45,384 nucleotides of DNA from Flavobacteriaceae bacterium (GTDB taxonomy: Bacteria > Bacteroidota > Bacteroidia > Flavobacteriales > Flavobacteriaceae): the NCBI GenBank assembly GCA_025800395.1, contig JAOXRU010000108.1, positions 1 through 45,384 on the forward strand, given 5' to 3'. Shown here piece by piece: positions 41,461-45,384 of this stretch. Position 1 is the first letter of the stretch, and each line of letters begins with the position of its first letter. The position numbers were made by a program, and so were the translations under genes. Under the pieces are notes generated by a model. It worked only from the letters and a program-made list of their open reading frames with translations. It was not told the origin of the DNA and made no database searches.

Positions 41461-42348
41461 TTAGTCAAATAAATCCGAAGAAAGATAGCGATCTCCTCTA
41501 TCGCAAACGATGGATACGATACATCCATGGTCGATAGTTTCTGCTAGTTTTAGGGCAGCAGCCGTAGCTCCTCCAGAACTCATTCCGCAAAATACACCAA
41601 CTTTTCTAGCCAACATTCTGGCAGTTTTTTTTGCTTCTTCTTGACTAACATCTATAATTTGATCCACTCTTTTAGCTTCATATATGGCTGGTATATAGTC
41701 TGGATTCCATCGTCGGATACCTGCTATTTTAGAACCTTCGGTGGGTTGTACTCCTATGGTTTTTATCTGGCTGTTTTGTTGTTTCAAAAAACGACTGCAT
41801 CCCATCATGGTACCTGTCGTACCCATCGCACTAACAAAATGAGTAATTTCCTCTTTGGAGTCTCTGTAAATTTCTGGTCCAGTAGTATCAAAATGGGCCA
41901 TCCAATTGTGAGGATTTGCAAATTGATTGAGCATTATTTTCCCTTTTTGTTTTACTTGCAAGGCGGCATAGTCTCTTGCGCCTTCTATACCTATTTCTGC
42001 ACTTGTAAGGGTTACTTTTGCGCCATAGGCCCGCATAGTGTCTATACGTTCTTGGGTGGCACTCTCGGGCATGACCAATTCGATATCTATTCCAAAACAA
42101 GCAGCAATCATAGCAAGTGCTATTCCTGTATTGCCACTAGTAGCTTCGATCAATTGACTTTTTAAATGAATTTTTCCATTTTCTAAGCCTCTTTTAATCA
42201 TAGAATAAGCTGCTCTATCTTTTACACTACCAGCGGGATTGTTTCCTTCGAGTTTCAAAAAATATCGGATGCTAGGTTTGTTGATTAGCTCGGATACTTC
42301 TACCAAAGGTGTATTGCCTATGAGATTTAAAATTTTAGCGTTGGTCAT
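41461..42348 (-). CDS. cysM: Cysteine synthase B
   Basis: This 295-residue PLP enzyme makes cysteine from O-acetylserine and sulfide or thiosulfate. GNTPLVEVSE, the PLP lysine K43 in NNPAGSVKDRAAYSM, EATSGNTGIALAMIAA, MGTTGTMMGCSRFL and CGMSSGGATAAAL are all present. I chose the ATG at 42348; the frame is open to 42429, but the extra residues are inside cysE. The 14-bp overlap with cysE indicates one transcript with coupled translation. The CysM label over CysK rests on length and the context; the two are close. Confidence 0.92.
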   Translation of the reverse strand: MTNAKILNLIGNTPLVEVSELINKPSIRYFLKLEGNNPAGSVKDRAAYSMIKRGLENGKIHLKSQLIEATSGNTGIALAMIAACFGIDIELVMPESATQERIDTMRAYGAKVTLTSAEIGIEGARDYAALQVKQKGKIMLNQFANPHNWMAHFDTTGPEIYRDSKEEITHFVSAMGTTGTMMGCSRFLKQQNSQIKTIGVQPTEGSKIAGIRRWNPDYIPAIYEAKRVDQIIDVSQEEAKKTARMLARKVGVFCGMSSGGATAAALKLAETIDHGCIVSIVCDRGDRYLSSDLFD

Positions 42349-43126
42349 TTTTAGTTTTGATTGTGATTTCTGAATTGTGATATACTTTGCTGTAGGGAGG
42401 AACCGAATGCACCAGCCAACTATTACCACCTATAACGGTATGAGAACCGATGATAGTTTCCCCGCCCAGTATGGTGGCATTGGCATAGATGGTAACATTG
42501 GATTCTATAGTGGGATGTCTTTTGCAATTTTGTAAATTTTTGTTTACCGTTAATCCGCCTAGAGTTACTCCCTGATAAATTTTTACATGATCTTGGATGA
42601 TCGTTGTTTCTCCTATAACGACTCCTGTACCATGGTCTATGTGGAAATAAGCCCCAATTTGAGCGCCAGGGTGTATATCGATCCCTGTTTTACCATGAGC
42701 ATATTCGGTCATTAATCGAGGTACTAGAGGAAGTCCAAATTGGTATAAAGGATGTGCTAATCTATAAATGGCAATAGCAAAAAATCCGGGATAAGCCAAA
42801 AAGATTTCTTGTAGCGAATTGGCAGCAGGATCTGTTTGTAGACTTGCTTGTGCATCTTTTTGGATACTTTCAAATATTTCTGGAAATACATCCACATACT
42901 GACTCCAAACACATTCGCATTTAATATTGGTTTGTAGACAGGCAAGGTCTACAAGGCTTTCAAAATCATTAGATAAAGATTGTAATTCCTGCTCCAAATG
43001 CAAGTTGTTATCAAATAATACATGGTACAATCGAGCAGTAAAATATTCGGTTAGTTCCTTTAGTTTAAAATTGATAGCCACCGTAGGCTGGAGCTTCTTG
43101 AGTTTGTTTAGTGTTTGTTTTTTCAT
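42335..43126 (-). CDS. cysE: Serine O-acetyltransferase
   Basis: This 263-residue enzyme provides O-acetylserine for the adjacent cysteine synthase. An N-terminal helical domain (about 1-130) is followed by a left-handed beta-helix: YAHGKTGIDIHPGAQIG, FHIDHGTGVVIGETTIIQDH with the catalytic Asp-His pair, and VKIYQGVTLGG. The C-terminus is NSEITIKTKNDQR. It is first in the cysE-cysM unit. The combination completes cysteine synthesis from serine; the bound form of the two enzymes would be the classic complex. Confidence 0.95.
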   Translation of the reverse strand: MKKQTLNKLKKLQPTVAINFKLKELTEYFTARLYHVLFDNNLHLEQELQSLSNDFESLVDLACLQTNIKCECVWSQYVDVFPEIFESIQKDAQASLQTDPAANSLQEIFLAYPGFFAIAIYRLAHPLYQFGLPLVPRLMTEYAHGKTGIDIHPGAQIGAYFHIDHGTGVVIGETTIIQDHVKIYQGVTLGGLTVNKNLQNCKRHPTIESNVTIYANATILGGETIIGSHTVIGGNSWLVHSVPPYSKVYHNSEITIKTKNDQR

Positions 43127-43345
43127 TCTAATTGGGTCTTAATACTATTGTATAATACTTTATCCATTGAAAATTCGCACTACGCATAGGCGATCGGATT
43201 TTATGCGATTGGGGAAAGGAAATGGTATACAAAACCATTATATGGTTCGAAATTTGGATTAAAAAATGGTTTTATTACTAACATTTTTTTAATTTATGTT
43301 GTTTGTCGAAAAAATATGCAGTACTTTACCATTCTCTTTAAAACG

Positions 43346-44029
43346 ATGAAGATGACCGATATAGTATCCAAAGAGATGTTTTCTTATCTAAATGATCTAT
43401 CAAACAACAACAACAGAGAGTGGTTTATAGAAAATAAAGACCGTTATGAGTTGGTTCGCAAAGGCGCTTTGGCTTTTTTTAATAAGGTGTTGGAAAATTT
43501 GATCAAACATGATGAAATGGAAAAATTGAAGTTTTTTCGAATCTATAGAGATGTGCGTTTTTCAAAAAATAAAACACCTTATAAAACCCATTTTGGGTGT
43601 CAGTTTATACGATATGGTAAAGCGCTCAGAGGAGGGTATTATGTGCATTTAGAACCAAACAAATCTTTTATAGGTTGTGGGTTTTGGGCTCCCGAAAAAG
43701 AAGATCTTTTGCGCATTCGTAAGGAGATAGAATTTGATGGGGAACATTTTATGGAAGTAATAAAAGATTCTAATATTAAAAAATACTGGGGAGAAATATA
43801 TGAGGGAGAAAGTCTAAAGGTGGCTCCCAAGGGTTTTGATAAAAAACATCCATATATTAAATTGCTGCGCAAGAAGCAGTTTGTTTTTGTTCGCAACTTT
43901 TCGGATGAAAAAGTATTTCGAGAAGATTTTGTGAAACAGATTGCGATATCTTTTCAGGCAATGCGTCCGTTTTTAGACCTTATGAGTACGACACTTACTA
44001 CCGATCTCAACGGGGAATCTATACTATAG
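43346..44029 (+). CDS. DUF2461 domain-containing protein
   Basis: The protein has 227 residues from the ATG at 43346 (MKMTDIVSKEMFSYLNDLSN); Met codons at 43316 and 43352 are alternatives. DUF2461 hallmarks: NNREWFIENKDRYELVRK, RIYRDVRFSKNKTPYKTHFGC, RGGYYVHLEPNKSFIGCGFW and RNFSDEKVFREDF. The family is widespread and of unknown function. It is a single gene. Confidence 0.93.
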   Translation: MKMTDIVSKEMFSYLNDLSNNNNREWFIENKDRYELVRKGALAFFNKVLENLIKHDEMEKLKFFRIYRDVRFSKNKTPYKTHFGCQFIRYGKALRGGYYVHLEPNKSFIGCGFWAPEKEDLLRIRKEIEFDGEHFMEVIKDSNIKKYWGEIYEGESLKVAPKGFDKKHPYIKLLRKKQFVFVRNFSDEKVFREDFVKQIAISFQAMRPFLDLMSTTLTTDLNGESIL

Positions 44030-44046
44030 TTTTTCTGTCGTATATA

Positions 44047-44096
44047 ATACCATTTCTAGTTTAAAATCACCCCAATAAATAGCACTTTTTTCCTTT
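44047..44096. mobile_element. Second copy of the MITE-like sequence, partial
   Basis: The 50 bases from ATACCATTTC to CTTT match 20844-20893 at 44 positions. The right inverted end is missing; different sequence, with a GCAC/GTGC pairing, follows. It sits between the DUF2461 gene and the transposase gene and may have been cut by that insertion. Confidence 0.55.
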
Positions 44097-44235
44097 CCCC
44101 ATAACGGTGCTATGTTGAAAGCAATAAAGCACTTGTTTTTATGGCACTTCCAGCCCTCATAACGAAGTTCTAATGCGTAATTCGGGAAAAAAAGAAACCG
44201 TAGCTAATGCTCAATGTCATTAAGTTAAGCTTTCT

Positions 44236-45384
44236 CTATATTGCATCCCTTTGGTTTTTAGTTACTTTTAGTTTTGTTACGGTTCTTCTGATTTTATTTC
44301 TTGAATTAGTTCTTTCAGACCTTATAGGAACTAGATGTTTTTTGAATAGTATTTTGAGTTCTTCAGTCATTTTATTGGTGTCTTTTTCAGAGAATAAAAG
44401 GGTTATTATTCTATCTTTTAGAAAACCATAACTTAAGTTATTATTTACTTTATACTCATATTTCCTAGACTTATTTTCGGATGCAATTTCTTCTTTTAGA
44501 TCATTGACTATTATTGATTGAATATTACTAACCAATATAGCAGCATAAAAATCTTGTTGTATTGCTATTTGTGAGTATCCTGTAAATAGTTCTACCTTTA
44601 ATTTATTTTTCAATTCATCATAAAAAGTTTCCACCTTCCAGCGTTTGAAATAAAGCGCTTTAAAAAGTTTTGGTGGATATTTTTTAGAATTACATAATGA
44701 AGTAGCTAATACTTCTATTTCTCCTGAACTTAGTTCTACCCGTATTAATCTTACTTTAATGGGAGCTGGCTTTTTCTCTCCTTTTTTCTTGTATACATAT
44801 TTACAACTATTTATTTCTACTATTTGAGAGGTCTTTTTAGTTTGAACAAAGTTTTTAACTGGATTTAAGTCTGATTTTAAACGCATTAAAAAAGGAGTAT
44901 CCCCCAAAGCTTTTAAAAAATCATACGAAAAGTAACCTCTATCAAAAATAACTAAGTCATTAGTATTACATTTTGACAAATGCTTCAGTGCCATAGTTCT
45001 TTCATAAGTGCTTCTTGGATTGATATTAGCATCTATTACTAATTGATTTTCGACATCATATAAAACAGATATCCTTGCTTGAACATTAGTATCTCCTGTT
45101 TGATTTCTAGCATGCCCATATTTTTGAGAAAGTTCTTTAGAAAAAGGAAGGTTTAGAGTAGATCCGTCTACTGCTAAAAGTCTAAAGCCTTTCCATAGTT
45201 TAACCCCCAACTCGTTATCTGTGTAAAATTCTTCTACCAGAGCATCAGATAAAGCTGAGAAAACTAATGGGTTTATTTTTTTTCTAGACTGGGTATAAGC
45301 ACTGCTTGTGAATAGTTTTACTGGAGAACAAGAGACCTCTTCTAGTTTTTCTACAAAATTATGTATTTCAATTACTAGGCTTTT
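44236..45384 (-). CDS. IS4-type DDE transposase, cut by the window edge
   Basis: The frame is open from the right edge of the window (45384) to the TAG at 44236, at least 382 residues, so the N-terminus is outside. DDE residues: Asp in RLLAVDGSTLNLP, Asp in NDLVIFDRGYFSYDF and Glu in the YREK signature YFKRWKVETFYDELK, which is typical of the IS4 group. A Met at 45210 is not the true start (it is an internal TTG, and sequence before it is coding). Left-end inverted repeat was not identified; sequence from about 44190 to 44235 is the likely end. The element is probably intact outside the window. Confidence 0.9.
   Translation of the reverse strand, partial: KSLVIEIHNFVEKLEEVSCSPVKLFTSSAYTQSRKKINPLVFSALSDALVEEFYTDNELGVKLWKGFRLLAVDGSTLNLPFSKELSQKYGHARNQTGDTNVQARISVLYDVENQLVIDANINPRSTYERTMALKHLSKCNTNDLVIFDRGYFSYDFLKALGDTPFLMRLKSDLNPVKNFVQTKKTSQIVEINSCKYVYKKKGEKKPAPIKVRLIRVELSSGEIEVLATSLCNSKKYPPKLFKALYFKRWKVETFYDELKNKLKVELFTGYSQIAIQQDFYAAILVSNIQSIIVNDLKEEIASENKSRKYEYKVNNNLSYGFLKDRIITLLFSEKDTNKMTEELKILFKKHLVPIRSERTNSRNKIRRTVTKLKVTKNQRDAI

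Noticed and set aside
41641..42165. 174-codon plus-strand frame inside cysM
   Set aside because: Antisense shadow of a well-supported gene, with low-complexity Tyr/Cys/Ser composition.
43218..43228. GAAATGGTAT-like sequence upstream of cysE as the right end of the second MITE-like copy
   Set aside because: It lies on the wrong side of, and about 800 bp from, the copy at 44047, with a whole gene between; a 10-base match is not sufficient.

Overview
The window looks like a chromosomal segment of a member of the Bacteroidota, most probably the Flavobacteriaceae. The DNA is AT-rich. Several genes are preceded by the Bacteroidota -7 promoter element TAnnTTTG. Secreted proteins have short leaders ending in AQ or GQ. 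The gene families are typical of the group: TonB-dependent receptor with a CarboxypepD_reg-like N-terminus, DUF5686 outer-membrane protein, LytS/LytTR two-component pair, DCC-family protein and a MutS2-like protein without Smr. I found no rRNA, tRNA or CRISPR array.

Region by region. (1) Bases 1-3608 hold a tandem array of an unrecognised secreted protein family: a decayed 3' remnant, three nearly identical full genes repeating with an exact 1033-bp period, and an orphan leader copy. (2) Bases 3689-5977 hold a polytopic membrane protein, a LemA-family gene broken by one in-frame TAA and lacking the usual N-terminal membrane anchor, and a DUF3137 membrane protein. All point the same way as the array. 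(3) Bases 6079-9087 (minus) hold a PepSY-type membrane protein and a TonB-dependent receptor, followed by a LytS-type kinase and LytTR regulator (9462-11214, plus). (4) Bases 11215-18809 hold a structured intergenic repeat, a DUF5686 protein, two hypothetical genes around a nonsense-interrupted pseudogene, and divergent TolB-like and M28 peptidase lipoproteins. (5) Bases 18887-23153 hold a COG3910-like ATPase, an EamA transporter, a 1.2-kb gene-poor stretch and a TerC/lipoprotein pair. The gene-poor stretch carries a MITE-like element, an imperfect duplication, and a promoter-operator-terminator arrangement that could make a non-coding RNA.

(6) Bases 23450-28826 hold an XRE regulator with two identical operators and a third weaker one in front of a divergent M14 carboxypeptidase, then an Lrp/AsnC regulator, 3-dehydroquinate synthase and proline dehydrogenase. 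(7) Bases 28951-36878 are mostly housekeeping: a left-handed beta-helix protein, a DCC protein, MutS2-like ATPase, uracil-DNA glycosylase, a cytosolic solute-binding-fold protein translationally coupled to a nucleoside phosphorylase, DUF1835, a SUI1/YciH factor and a 2OG-Fe(II) oxygenase. (8) Bases 37154-44029 hold a secreted alpha/beta hydrolase, a DEAD-box helicase with a DEVD motif, a duplicated-domain lipoprotein, a divergent TruA-like synthase, the cysM/cysE cysteine genes and a DUF2461 protein. (9) The right edge cuts an IS4-type transposase (44236-45384), beside a second copy of the MITE-like sequence.

The best candidate for something undescribed is the left end: a young, gap-free, mosaic array of secreted paralogues feeding into a LemA/DUF3137 envelope cluster. 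The gene-poor stretch at 20.8-21.9 kb is second. Calls rest on reading motifs by eye; no database search was run.
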